From Clostridia bacterium (GTDB taxonomy: Bacteria > Bacillota > Clostridia > TANB77 > CAG-508), in the NCBI GenBank assembly GCA_900753245.1, contig CAADYJ010000067.1, positions 1 to 22,583 on the forward strand: a stretch of 22,583 nucleotides of DNA, written 5' to 3'. The number at the start of each line of letters is the position of its first letter. Positions within the stretch are counted from its first letter, which is position 1. Made by a program: the position numbers and the translations under genes. Positions 6,989-13,740 of this stretch are shown piece after piece. The notes under the pieces are model-generated. The model searched no databases, was not told the DNA's origin, and saw nothing but the letters and a program-made list of their open reading frames with translations.

Positions 6989-7799
6989 TTCTACCTCCGG
7001 TATTAGTTTTTCCATATTTTTCTTGTTTATACAGTTTTATGCTCCGTTTAACACGATTTGCCTTCTCCACTATTATATCTCCAAATAATTCTTCCTGTGT
7101 AGTTATCACTTTACTTCTTCTTGATAATTCTAAAAGTCCGGTAAATGCTGTTACAACTTCTTGTTTATTATGTTCTGATATTTTATACATTTTATTAAAA
7201 ACAAATTTTGGTTTTTTTAATAATTCTTTAAACATTTCTTTTACTTTACTTCCAACAGTATAAGAATCTGTAATTGCTATTTTTTCAATATTTTTTGCAT
7301 TTTGATTTAATCTGTTTTTATTTTTTTCTATTATTTCCATATATAGCTTTGGTATTGTTTCTTCATGATACTCTACTTCTAATTTTTGTTTTGGTAATTT
7401 TATATTTTCTTGTAATTTAAAGAATCTCTTGTTATTTTGTTCATAAAATTCCTTTATTTTTTTAGAAATTTCTTTATATTTTTTGTATTCTATAATTCTT
7501 TGTAGTAATTCTTCTTCTGTCAATTCTTTTTCATCTTCAACTTCTGTTGGTAATAGATTTTTTGACTTTATATATAAAAGTGTAGATGCCATAATTAAGA
7601 ATTCACTAGTAATTTCTAAATTCATTTTTTCCATTTGATTTATATATTCTATATATTGATCTGTTATTTCACTTAATTTTATATCATAAATATTCATTTT
7701 ATTTTTATCTATTAAATGACATAATAAATCAAGTGGTCCCTCAAAATTTTCTATTTTTATTGCATATTTATTTGTTTCTAATGTAAGCACATTTTGCAT
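6888..7799 (-). CDS. scpA: ScpA, kleisin subunit of the SMC condensin
   Basis: 303 residues. ScpA bridges the SMC heads with ScpB and is needed for chromosome condensation and segregation. The N-terminal kleisin region has FEGPLDLLCHLIDKNKMNIYDI and EFLIMASTLLYIKSKNLLP (about 19-83), and the C-terminal winged helix has VVTAFTGLLELSRRSKV followed by EELFGDI (about 213-245). Family members usually end soon after this point. Here about 45 further residues (from about 258, after KLYKQEKYG) are read through the start of the DUF2953 gene in another frame and look unlike ScpA, so the real conserved protein is about 255 residues. GGAGG lies upstream of the ATG. scpB, which often follows scpA, is not in the window. 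Confidence 0.93.
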   Translation of the reverse strand: MQNVLTLETNKYAIKIENFEGPLDLLCHLIDKNKMNIYDIKLSEITDQYIEYINQMEKMNLEITSEFLIMASTLLYIKSKNLLPTEVEDEKELTEEELLQRIIEYKKYKEISKKIKEFYEQNNKRFFKLQENIKLPKQKLEVEYHEETIPKLYMEIIEKNKNRLNQNAKNIEKIAITDSYTVGSKVKEMFKELLKKPKFVFNKMYKISEHNKQEVVTAFTGLLELSRRSKVITTQEELFGDIIVEKANRVKRSIKLYKQEKYGKTNTGGRNGISFYFFRNYYNHINIIFNIDFFDYTNRNRKL

Positions 7800-7824
7800 T
7801 TAACATCCTCCTATTGCAATTTTA

Positions 7825-8277
7825 TTATTCTTCTAATTTTTCTAATGTTTCTCTTATATTTTCTTCCCTATAACCTTTTTTCATCAAATATTGTTTTATT
7901 TCTGTCTCTTCCATATTAACAGATTTTTTTAAGGCAATATTATTGGCTGATTTTTGTTCATATTCTTCCAACTCTTCCGTATTTTTTTCTATATATTCAT
8001 CTAATATTCTAGTTGGAACACCTTTACTTAAAAGTTTGTATTTTATCTCTTTTATGGATAAATTCTTTAATGCCATAAATTCATTAATCGCTCTTTCTAC
8101 ATATTTTTCATCATCTATATACCCATTTTCTTTTAAGTCTTTAATAATATCACTTAATAGATTTTCTTCTATTTGTGACTTAAATTTTGTTTTCACTTCT
8201 TTTTCTGTTCTCTTCTTGTAAATAACATATTTTAATACTTTCGTTTTTTCTTTATCAAATTCTTCTATAGTATACAT
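7825..8277 (-). CDS. recX: RecX, regulator of RecA
   Basis: 150 residues, at the short end for the family. RecX binds RecA filaments and limits their growth. It consists of repeated three-helix modules: AxxxVLKYVIYKKRTEKEVK near the N-terminus, DIIKDLKENGYIDDEKYVERAI in the middle (the most typical RecX segment, about 43-65), and IKQYLMKKGYREENIRETLEKL at the C-terminus. AGGAAG lies 6 bases before the ATG. It is directly downstream of recA on the same strand, the classical arrangement, with a hairpin between them that could lower its expression relative to recA. scpA follows after 25 bases. Confidence 0.93.
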   Translation of the reverse strand: MYTIEEFDKEKTKVLKYVIYKKRTEKEVKTKFKSQIEENLLSDIIKDLKENGYIDDEKYVERAINEFMALKNLSIKEIKYKLLSKGVPTRILDEYIEKNTEELEEYEQKSANNIALKKSVNMEETEIKQYLMKKGYREENIRETLEKLEE

Positions 8278-8351
8278 ATATTACTTCCTTTGTTCTACAA
8301 TTTTCTATATTTTACTACACCAACTAAAAAATATCAAGATAAATTTTATTA

Positions 8352-8383
8352 ATAAAGGCAAATAGAAATCTATTTGCCTTTAT
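8352..8383 (-). terminator. Hairpin between recA and recX, likely leaky terminator
   Basis: A perfect 14-bp stem (8352-8365 with 8370-8383; core AAAGGCAAATAG) with a 4-base loop lies 9 bases past the recA stop. The sequence after it on the minus strand is only weakly T-rich, so read-through into recX is likely. Confidence 0.65.
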
Positions 8384-8392
8384 CATTTTTTA

Positions 8393-9433
8393 CTAATCTT
8401 CGTCTTCTTCTTGTTCATCTCCTAAGCTCTTTTCAAAAGCTTCGCTGAAGTTTGCTCTTATTTTTTCTTCTATTTCTTTTGCTATTTCAGGATTATCTGC
8501 TAAATATTTTTTAACATTTTCCCTTCCTTGTCCAATTCTTTCTCCATTATAGCTAAACCATGACCCACTCTTTTCAACTATATCTAAGTTTACAGCTATA
8601 TCTAATATATTGCCTTCTTTAGATATACCTTTTCCATATACTATATCAAATTCAGCTTCTCTAAAAGGTGGTGCTACTTTATTCTTTACAACTTTTACTC
8701 TTGTTCTATTTCCAACAACTTCTCCATCTTGTTTTATACTTTCTATTCTTCTAATATCCATACGAACAGATGCATAATATTTTAAAGCTCTACCTCCAGC
8801 TGTTGTTTCAGGGTTTCCAAACATAACACCTACTTTTTCTCTTAATTGGTTTATAAAAATTATAACTGATTTTGATTTGCTTATTGCTCCTGCTAATTTT
8901 CTTAATGCTTGTGACATAAGTCTTGCTTGAAGACCTACATGCGCATCTCCCATATCTCCATCTATTTCTGCTTTTGGTACTAATGCAGCAACTGAATCTA
9001 TAACTATTACATCTAGTGCTCCACTACGAACTAACGCTTCTGCTATTTCTAATGCTTGTTCTCCTGTATCTGGTTGAGAAACAATTAAATTATCTATATC
9101 TACTCCTAAATGTTTAGCATATACTGGATCTAATGCATGTTCTGCATCAATAAATGCTGCTTCTCCTCCTAATTTTTGTGCTTCAGCTATCATATGTAAT
9201 GCTAAAGTTGTTTTTCCTGAAGATTCTGGTCCGTAAACTTCTACTATTCTTCCTCTAGGAATTCCTCCTATTCCTAAAGCTATATCTAAGCTTAATGCTC
9301 CTGTTGGAATTGCATCTACATTCATTGCTTGAAAATCTCCTAATTTCATTATAGATCCTTTTCCAAATTGTTTTTCTATTTGTCCTAAAGCTGCTTCCAA
9401 TGCTCTCATTTTTTCTGAATTTTCTTTTTCCAT
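8393..9433 (-). CDS. recA: RecA recombinase
   Basis: 346 residues from the ATG at 9433, chosen because AGGAGG (9446-9441) lies 7 bases upstream; an in-frame ATG at 9463 would put the coding sequence over the ribosome binding site. RecA forms ATP-dependent filaments on single-stranded DNA for strand exchange and triggers LexA self-cleavage. Visible motifs are Walker A GPESSGKTT (68-76), VIVIDSVAALVPKAEIDGDMGD (Walker B and loop L1), INQLREKVGVMFGNPETTAGG (loop L2, intact) and the acidic C-terminal tail DEQEEDED. A near-consensus promoter and a LexA-like palindrome lie directly upstream. Confidence 0.98.
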   Translation of the reverse strand: MEKENSEKMRALEAALGQIEKQFGKGSIMKLGDFQAMNVDAIPTGALSLDIALGIGGIPRGRIVEVYGPESSGKTTLALHMIAEAQKLGGEAAFIDAEHALDPVYAKHLGVDIDNLIVSQPDTGEQALEIAEALVRSGALDVIVIDSVAALVPKAEIDGDMGDAHVGLQARLMSQALRKLAGAISKSKSVIIFINQLREKVGVMFGNPETTAGGRALKYYASVRMDIRRIESIKQDGEVVGNRTRVKVVKNKVAPPFREAEFDIVYGKGISKEGNILDIAVNLDIVEKSGSWFSYNGERIGQGRENVKKYLADNPEIAKEIEEKIRANFSEAFEKSLGDEQEEDED

Positions 9434-9460
9434 ATTTTTTCCTCCTACTTGTCGTTTGTT

Positions 9461-9474
9461 CAAACGCTTGTTTG
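9461..9474 (-). promoter_or_regulatory. Candidate LexA (SOS) box of recA
   Basis: CAAACGCTTGTTTG is an inverted repeat with 5-base arms and a 4-base spacer, the same geometry as the Gram-positive LexA site CGAAC-N4-GTTCG, differing by one base in each arm. It covers the predicted transcription start of recA. An overlapping GTTTG-TT-CAAAC palindrome (9454-9465) adds a second symmetric half. Confidence 0.6.
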
Positions 9475-9479
9475 TAATT

Positions 9480-9507
9480 ATTATACACTAAGATATTTTT
9501 TTGTCAA
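9480..9507 (-). promoter_or_regulatory. Promoter of recA
   Basis: On the minus strand a consensus TTGACA (9507-9502), a 16-base spacer and a consensus TATAAT (9485-9480). The predicted start site at about 9473 falls inside the LexA-like palindrome. Confidence 0.85.
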
Positions 9508-9538
9508 TAATTTTTTTAATATTTTTTCACATATTTTT

Positions 9539-11125
9539 TTAAAATCTATTCCATGTTTCTAAATTATTGTAACTAAAATAATTATTAGCTTTTATTTCTC
9601 CCGCTAAATTCTGACTTTTTACTATAGTTACTTTATTTCTATATAACCCAATAAAAGGCTGTTCTTGTTCATATATTTCTAGTATTTTTTTGTATTTTTC
9701 TTTTAATAAATTTTCTTCTGTTATCGAATTAACTTCTGTTAATATATTAGCTACTTCATCATTTTTGTAATTTTCTAAATTATTCGTTCCTAAAAATCTA
9801 TTTATATCTGGACTATATGAATTATATACTCCTGTTAATATCATTTGATAATTTTTATTTTCTAATATATTTTTATAATTACTGTCTGAAACTTTATTTA
9901 TTGTTACTTTTATCCCTATTTGTTCTAATTGTGCTTTTATGTTTTCAGCTACAGCTACTCTACTTGCATTTGCTGAATTTACAGTTAAAGATAAATTTAA
10001 TCTTTTAGTTCTATAGTTTTCTGTTTTTTGCCAACGATTGTTTTTATATTCCCATCCATTTGCAACCAATGTTGACTTTGATTGTTCCGGATTATAACCT
10101 GAACTTACATTTTCTTTATTATATAAATAATTTCCATAGTCTAACGGAAAATCTGAAGTATAATATTGATTATTATATATACTAGAGACTATATTTGTTT
10201 TATCTATTGCATAAGATATTGCTTTTCTTATTTCTTTTTTACTTAAAATATCGTCTTCACAATTAAATGCTAAATAATCAAATTGTCTTCCTTTTATTTC
10301 TATTTTAGAATAACCTATTGTTCCAATGTATTGTTCTAAATTTGTATTTTCTGTTGTAAATATGTCTGTATTTCCTAATTTAAAAGAATTATATAATTCT
10401 CCAATTTCTGAATATAATTTTATATAAATAGTATCAATTTTACTATCTTTTTCTTTCTTATTCCACCATTTTTCATTTTTTTCTAGAGTAATATTTGCTC
10501 CATTTATATCTTTTATTTTAAACATACCTGTTCCCATAGGAATTTTTGTAGATGTATTAAAATCTTCCCCTAAATAATAATTATTTGGCATTATAGGAAA
10601 TGTCAAGTTATATTCAAAAAAAGGAACTTCTTCAGATAAGTTAATTTTTACTGTACTTGAGTCCAAAATTTCAACACCAATTACTTTTTCTACATTATAA
10701 GAATATATTGACTTTCCTTCTTTTAGTCTATCTATTGTAAATTGTATATCTTTTGCTATTAGTGGAGTTCCATCTTGCCATTTTCTATTATTGTCTATTT
10801 TTATAATATAAGATGTATTTGATATTTTAGAGCATTCTTTTGCTAAGCATAGTTGAGTTTTATAATTTTCATCTATTGTAATTAATGGTTCAAAAATTAA
10901 TTTATCTATATTTAATACTTCTTTATTGTTACTTAACAATGGATTTATTGTGTCAAAATTTGAAATGCCTAATCTAAGATCTTTTATTTGCGTTACTTCT
11001 TGTTCTACTTCGTTTACAACTTCATTTTTGCTATTTTCTTCTTTAAAGTAAATTTTATAAATTGCAAATATTATAATACCAACAGCAAATAAAATAAATA
11101 TATATTTAAAGAAATTTGTTTTCAT
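9539..11125 (-). CDS. Oligopeptide-type ABC transporter substrate-binding protein
   Basis: 528 residues, typical of the SBP_bac_5 (OppA/DppA) family, whose members capture peptides or similar ligands outside the cell. A basic MKTNFFK start and one hydrophobic helix (about 7-26) are followed by an acidic linker and the binding domain (about 48-520). Family landmarks are RKWQDGTPLIAKDIQFTIDRL (about 113-133), PMGTGMFKI, the segment GRQFDYLAFNCED, KEIRKAISYAIDKTNIV, and the late EQPFIGLYR. Family members are usually lipoproteins; no lipobox cysteine follows the hydrophobic helix, so this one is probably held by the uncleaved helix. No opp/dpp permease or ATPase genes are adjacent. GAGGTGG precedes the ATG. 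Confidence 0.92.
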   Translation of the reverse strand: MKTNFFKYIFILFAVGIIIFAIYKIYFKEENSKNEVVNEVEQEVTQIKDLRLGISNFDTINPLLSNNKEVLNIDKLIFEPLITIDENYKTQLCLAKECSKISNTSYIIKIDNNRKWQDGTPLIAKDIQFTIDRLKEGKSIYSYNVEKVIGVEILDSSTVKINLSEEVPFFEYNLTFPIMPNNYYLGEDFNTSTKIPMGTGMFKIKDINGANITLEKNEKWWNKKEKDSKIDTIYIKLYSEIGELYNSFKLGNTDIFTTENTNLEQYIGTIGYSKIEIKGRQFDYLAFNCEDDILSKKEIRKAISYAIDKTNIVSSIYNNQYYTSDFPLDYGNYLYNKENVSSGYNPEQSKSTLVANGWEYKNNRWQKTENYRTKRLNLSLTVNSANASRVAVAENIKAQLEQIGIKVTINKVSDSNYKNILENKNYQMILTGVYNSYSPDINRFLGTNNLENYKNDEVANILTEVNSITEENLLKEKYKKILEIYEQEQPFIGLYRNKVTIVKSQNLAGEIKANNYFSYNNLETWNRF

Positions 11126-11148
11126 AGTCCACCTCTTGTTTTTTCTTT

Positions 11149-11177
11149 ATCATATAAGATATTCACCTTTTTTGCAA
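11149..11177 (-). promoter_or_regulatory. Candidate promoter of the substrate-binding protein gene
   Basis: Minus strand TTGCAA (11177-11172), a 17-base spacer, then TATGAT (11154-11149), 24 bases upstream of the ATG. Confidence 0.5.
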
Positions 11178-11229
11178 TATTTATTCAATTTTTATTTTGT
11201 TTATTTTGGAAATAATTAAGATTAAAAAA

Positions 11230-11454
11230 TTACATATGATTTAAAAAATCTTCTAATTCGATATCAGCTTGTTCTAAAATACTTTTTAAAGTTCCTCTTG
11301 CAACTTCTTCATGCATTGGAATAATACAAATTTTATTCGTATTAATATTTTTATATTTTGCATGGCTTCCTTTTTGTGATACTTTATAAAAACCTAGTTG
11401 TAATAAAATTTGTATTATTTTTTTACTAGATAATATTAGATATTTAAATCCCAT
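11230..11454 (-). CDS. hicA: HicA-type mRNA interferase toxin
   Basis: 74 residues. HicA toxins have a double-stranded-RNA-binding-like fold and cleave mRNA; HicB neutralises them. The pattern SSKKIIQILLQLGFYKVSQKGSH fits the family: a helix, then the strand with the catalytic histidine H31 in KGSHAKY, then IIPMHEEVARGTLKSILEQADI, which matches the usual VPxHxxxELxxGTLxxILKQAGI block. Its start codon overlaps the hicB stop by one base (TAATG), so the pair is translationally coupled, and GGAGGTGG inside the end of hicB can serve as ribosome binding site. The antitoxin-first order is one of two known orders. Confidence 0.88.
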   Translation of the reverse strand: MGFKYLILSSKKIIQILLQLGFYKVSQKGSHAKYKNINTNKICIIPMHEEVARGTLKSILEQADIELEDFLNHM

Positions 11455-11657
11455 TAAACTGCCACCTCCACTGTTGTAATTAATACTTCTTTTGGTTCTA
11501 TTGGTTTTTCTGTTTCATAATATAATTCTATAGCTTCTTTTAAATTTTTTAAAGACTCTTCTATAGTTTTTCCTTGAGACGCCACACTATTTTCAATACA
11601 TTTTGCTACATACCAATTTTCTTCTTTTTGTATAATTACATTATATTTTATTTTCAT
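11454..11657 (-). CDS. hicB: HicB-type antitoxin, short form
   Basis: 67 residues. The protein is the compact RNase-H-like HicB domain: YNVIIQKEENWYVAKCIENSVASQGKTIEESLKNLKEAIELYYE matches the family pattern (a beta hairpin, then an aromatic-W-Y strand, then G-x-T-x-E-E-A-x-x-N-hydrophobic-x-E-A). The C-terminal DNA-binding domain of longer HicB proteins is absent, so autoregulation, if any, cannot use that domain. GGAG lies 7 bases before the ATG and an extended -10 promoter lies upstream. It is transcribed with hicA. The pair sits between spoVS and the substrate-binding protein gene, which looks like an insertion into a core block. Confidence 0.85.
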   Translation of the reverse strand: MKIKYNVIIQKEENWYVAKCIENSVASQGKTIEESLKNLKEAIELYYETEKPIEPKEVLITTVEVAV

Positions 11658-11684
11658 ATCTATTCTCCATTTCTTTTTTTTGCA

Positions 11685-11693
11685 ATTATATCA
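11685..11693 (-). promoter_or_regulatory. Candidate extended -10 promoter of hicBA
   Basis: The minus strand reads TGATATAAT, an extended -10 element, 28 bases upstream of the hicB ATG. No good -35 is seen at the right distance. Confidence 0.45.
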
Positions 11694-11713
11694 TTTTATT
11701 TTTTTAAATCTAG

Positions 11714-11749
11714 ATTTGCATTTAGAATTAAAAAACTCTAAATGCAAAT
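11714..11749 (-). terminator. Hairpin after spoVS
   Basis: A perfect 13-bp stem (11714-11726 with 11737-11749; ATTTGCATTTAGA) lies 15 bases past the spoVS stop. The minus-strand tail has few T residues, so it may be a leaky terminator or an RNA-stabilising hairpin. Confidence 0.6.
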
Positions 11750-11764
11750 GTAAATACTTTTTTA

Positions 11765-12028
11765 TTATTTTCTTGATTCAACAATAATCTTTATACCAGT
11801 TCTGTCTTCTCCTTCAACTTCAACTTCTGCAAATGCTGGTATACATACTAAGTCTACTCCTGCTGGTGCTACAAATCCTCTTGCAATAGCTACTGCCTTC
11901 ACTGCTTGATTTAATGCTCCTGCTCCAATTGCTTGCATTTCTGCTTTGTTTTCTTCTTTAACCAAACCGGCTATAGCTCCTGCTACTGAATTTGGGTTTG
12001 ATTTTGATGAAATTTTTAAAACTTCCAT
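11765..12028 (-). CDS. spoVS: Stage V sporulation protein S
   Basis: 87 residues, almost the standard length. SpoVS is a small Alba-fold-like protein; in B. subtilis it is needed for normal progress past stage V and affects septation. The start MEVLKISSKSNPNSVAGAIAG, the middle GAGALNQAVKAVAIARGFVAP and the end EVEGEDRTGIKIIVE are hallmarks of this strongly conserved family. GGAGG lies 6 bases before the ATG. In many Firmicutes ymdB and spoVS are neighbours in the recA region, as here. The 130-base gap to ymdB holds only AT-rich sequence, probably with its own promoter. Confidence 0.97.
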   Translation of the reverse strand: MEVLKISSKSNPNSVAGAIAGLVKEENKAEMQAIGAGALNQAVKAVAIARGFVAPAGVDLVCIPAFAEVEVEGEDRTGIKIIVESRK

Positions 12029-12158
12029 TTTTTGCCTCCTATAATTTTATTTTTATTTGAATTACAGGTATAGTTATATTATATAAAATTAAAAATGTCC
12101 AGTATTTTTTGGTAAAAAATGGAAAAACTTTTCTTTTTATTTTGCTATTTTTCGCCAT

Positions 12159-12932
12159 TTATTTTACATTTATTCTCTCTATTGATGCTGCTCGACAATT
12201 TTCGTCATTTATTTCTATTATACATCCATTAAGTATACAACTTCCCTCTGCTAATTTATATCTTTCTGGAAGTGATGTTACAAATCTCTTTACAGATGCA
12301 TTTACATCCATTCCTATTACAGAATTTTTAGGTCCAGTCATTCCAATGTCTGTAATATATGCTGTTCCTTTTTCAGTTACTTCTTCATCCGCCGTTTGTA
12401 CATGTGTATGAGTTCCAAATATTGCTGTAACTTTTCCATCTAAAAAATGTTTCATTGCTATTTTCTCTGCTGTTGCTTCTGCATGAAAATCTACAATTAT
12501 TATATCTGCTTTTCCTTTTACTTCATTTAATATATCTTCCATTTTAGAAAATGGGTTATCTGATTGAACTCCCATATCTGTTCTTCCTATTAAGTTAACT
12601 ACACAAATATTTTTTCCATTTTTGCTATATATATGGTAGCCCTTTCCTACTACTCCTCTTGAATAATTTGCTGGTCTATTCATTAAATCATCATCTATAA
12701 ATGTAAATATATCTTTTTTACCCCATGTATGATTTCCCATAGTAATTGCATTTACATTTAATCTTTTTAGCTCATTAAATATAGCTGTTGTTATTCCCAT
12801 TCCTCCTGCTGAGTTTTCTGCATTCACAATTACAAAATCTATTTTAGCTTCTTGCCTTAGTTTAGGTAATATTTCTCTTAATTTCTTTACTCCACTTTCT
12901 CCTACTAAATCTCCTATTGCTAATACTCTCAT
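12159..12932 (-). CDS. ymdB: YmdB-family metallophosphoesterase (cyclic-nucleotide phosphodiesterase)
   Basis: 257 residues, slightly shorter than the usual 260-265. The B. subtilis homologue hydrolyses 2',3'- and 3',5'-cyclic nucleotides and affects the choice between motility and biofilm and RNA turnover. The two-metal calcineurin-like site is complete: D8 (IGDLVG), E39 and N40 (NAEN), N67 and H68 (GNHTW), H150 (DFHAEATAEK), and H175 and H177 (GTHTHVQTAD). TDIGMTGP is another family hallmark. AAGGAAGG precedes the ATG. The rny gene (RNase Y), which often lies between recA and ymdB in Firmicutes, is absent from this window. Confidence 0.96.
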   Translation of the reverse strand: MRVLAIGDLVGESGVKKLREILPKLRQEAKIDFVIVNAENSAGGMGITTAIFNELKRLNVNAITMGNHTWGKKDIFTFIDDDLMNRPANYSRGVVGKGYHIYSKNGKNICVVNLIGRTDMGVQSDNPFSKMEDILNEVKGKADIIIVDFHAEATAEKIAMKHFLDGKVTAIFGTHTHVQTADEEVTEKGTAYITDIGMTGPKNSVIGMDVNASVKRFVTSLPERYKLAEGSCILNGCIIEINDENCRAASIERINVK

Positions 12933-13122
12933 TTTATCGCCTTCCTTCTTATACTATAAATAGCATACTATATTTTTAATAATTTGTAAATAAAATAATT
13001 ATTATTTGAATATTTTAAATATAGCTTGTATATACTTTTAAAAAGATAAAGTACACACAACTAATTTGAATTTTTACTATTATTATGTATGTAAATTAGT
13101 TTATTTAGAAAGGAATGATTTT

Positions 13123-13290
13123 ATGAATAGTAAGAGAGCATTTGAAATTGTAAATAATAAGGAAATTTATGATGTTTTTTACAACAATGAACCTGTTTGG
13201 ATTCAAGAATTAAATAATAATAAGGCAACTATTGGTTTTATGAATTTTAATGAAGTAGAAAACGTTAATATTGAAGATTTAAAAGAATAG
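13123..13290 (+). CDS. sspH: H-type small acid-soluble spore protein
   Basis: 55 residues from the ATG at 13123, which has AGAAAGGA upstream; an in-frame ATG at 13066 without a ribosome binding site would add 19 Tyr-rich residues and is rejected. The start MNSKRAFEIVNNKEIYDV, then NNEPVWIQELN, ATIGF and the closing NVNIEDLKE follow the H-type SASP pattern (RAxEI, Y/N-G-x-P-V-W-I, then a short beta domain). H-type SASPs are minor spore-core proteins made in the forespore; their role is less clear than that of the DNA-coating alpha/beta type. The gene is divergent from ymdB. A forespore-type promoter is expected, but no convincing one was seen in the 190-base upstream gap. Confidence 0.87.
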   Translation: MNSKRAFEIVNNKEIYDVFYNNEPVWIQELNNNKATIGFMNFNEVENVNIEDLKE

Positions 13291-13340
13291 GGCCGCCCTT
13301 TTTTGCCACAAAAACTCTTCAAGTATTGTTATTTACTAGT

Positions 13341-13356
13341 AATGTCTTTTGACATT
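13341..13356 (+). promoter_or_regulatory. Palindrome over the -35 box of the SpoIIID-like gene
   Basis: AATGTCTTTTGACATT is a perfect inverted repeat with 6-base arms and a 4-base spacer. Its right half contains the -35 hexamer TTGACA. The size and position suit a dimeric repressor site. Confidence 0.5.
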
Positions 13357-13377
13357 TTATGTTTATTGTTGTATAAT
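13349..13377 (+). promoter_or_regulatory. Consensus housekeeping promoter of the SpoIIID-like gene
   Basis: TTGACA (13349-13354), a 17-base spacer and TATAAT (13372-13377), both hexamers perfect. The predicted start is at about 13384, 42 bases before the ATG. Confidence 0.85.
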
Positions 13378-13388
13378 ATTTTTTAGAT

Positions 13389-13402
13389 TAGCTCAAGAGC
13401 TA
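13389..13402 (+). promoter_or_regulatory. Palindrome in the leader of the SpoIIID-like gene
   Basis: TAGCTCAAGAGCTA has 6-base arms and a 2-base centre. It starts just after the predicted transcription start and ends 10 bases before the AGGAGG site. It could be an operator; the 2-base loop makes an RNA hairpin less likely. Confidence 0.4.
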
Positions 13403-13425
13403 TAATAAAAAGGAGGACAATATTT

Positions 13426-13725
13426 ATGTCAAGAAAATGTAATTCCAACTTGCCACGGGCAATTTCTGTTGCTGACTTTATCTTAGAGGATAATGGTCAT
13501 TCTATAGCAGAAGTAGCTGAAGAATTTAAATTATCAAGAACTACTATAGAACGAGATATTAATAATTTAGGTGCTTGCGCTTTTTATGAAAATTTGCCTA
13601 ACAAAAAGGAACTACAACAAAAGTATATTGATGTTAAAAAAACTTTAGCTAGGATTACTAAAGAACACAATATTAAAAATATCACAAAATACAATATGTC
13701 TCACAAAAAAGCAACTCCTAAATAG
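13426..13725 (+). CDS. SpoIIID-like helix-turn-helix regulator
   Basis: 99 residues, with AGGAGG before the ATG. The helix-turn-helix spans about residues 26-48: SIAEVAEEFKLSRTTIERDINNLG, which resembles the SpoIIID segment (revAkeFgVSkSTVhkDl), and the N-terminal AISVADFILED matches the helix before it. The C-terminal half (KKELQQKYIDVKKTLARITKEH) is helical and basic. It lacks the RHLRGGEAT-type tail of classical SpoIIID, and its perfect housekeeping-type promoter differs from the mother-cell promoter of B. subtilis spoIIID. It may therefore be a diverged SpoIIID or a separate regulator of the same fold. Two palindromes around its promoter suggest autoregulation (inference). The stop codon lies inside the shared terminator. 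Confidence 0.7.
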   Translation: MSRKCNSNLPRAISVADFILEDNGHSIAEVAEEFKLSRTTIERDINNLGACAFYENLPNKKELQQKYIDVKKTLARITKEHNIKNITKYNMSHKKATPK

Positions 13726-13738
13726 GAGTTGCTCCTCT
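13705..13738. terminator. Bidirectional terminator between the SpoIIID-like gene and rpiA
   Basis: A perfect 11-bp stem (13710-13720 with 13723-13733; AGCAACTCCTA) with a 2-base loop. The minus side has six T residues; the plus side has CCTCTTTTT. Confidence 0.9.
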
Positions 13739-13740
13739 TT

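Noticed and set aside
9255..9488. Alternative frame over the recA start
   Set aside because: Arg/Ser-rich out-of-frame reading of the RecA N-terminus and its promoter, with no family resemblance.
12933..13122. Forespore (sigma-G/F type) promoter for the spore protein gene
   Set aside because: Several TGAAT-like and TATGTAA-like words occur, but none had convincing -10 and -35 boxes at the right spacing.
13286..13304. Short GC-rich hairpin AGGG-CCG-CCCT after the spore protein gene as terminator
   Set aside because: The stem is only 4 bp, although T residues follow; it may work as a weak terminator but was not listed.
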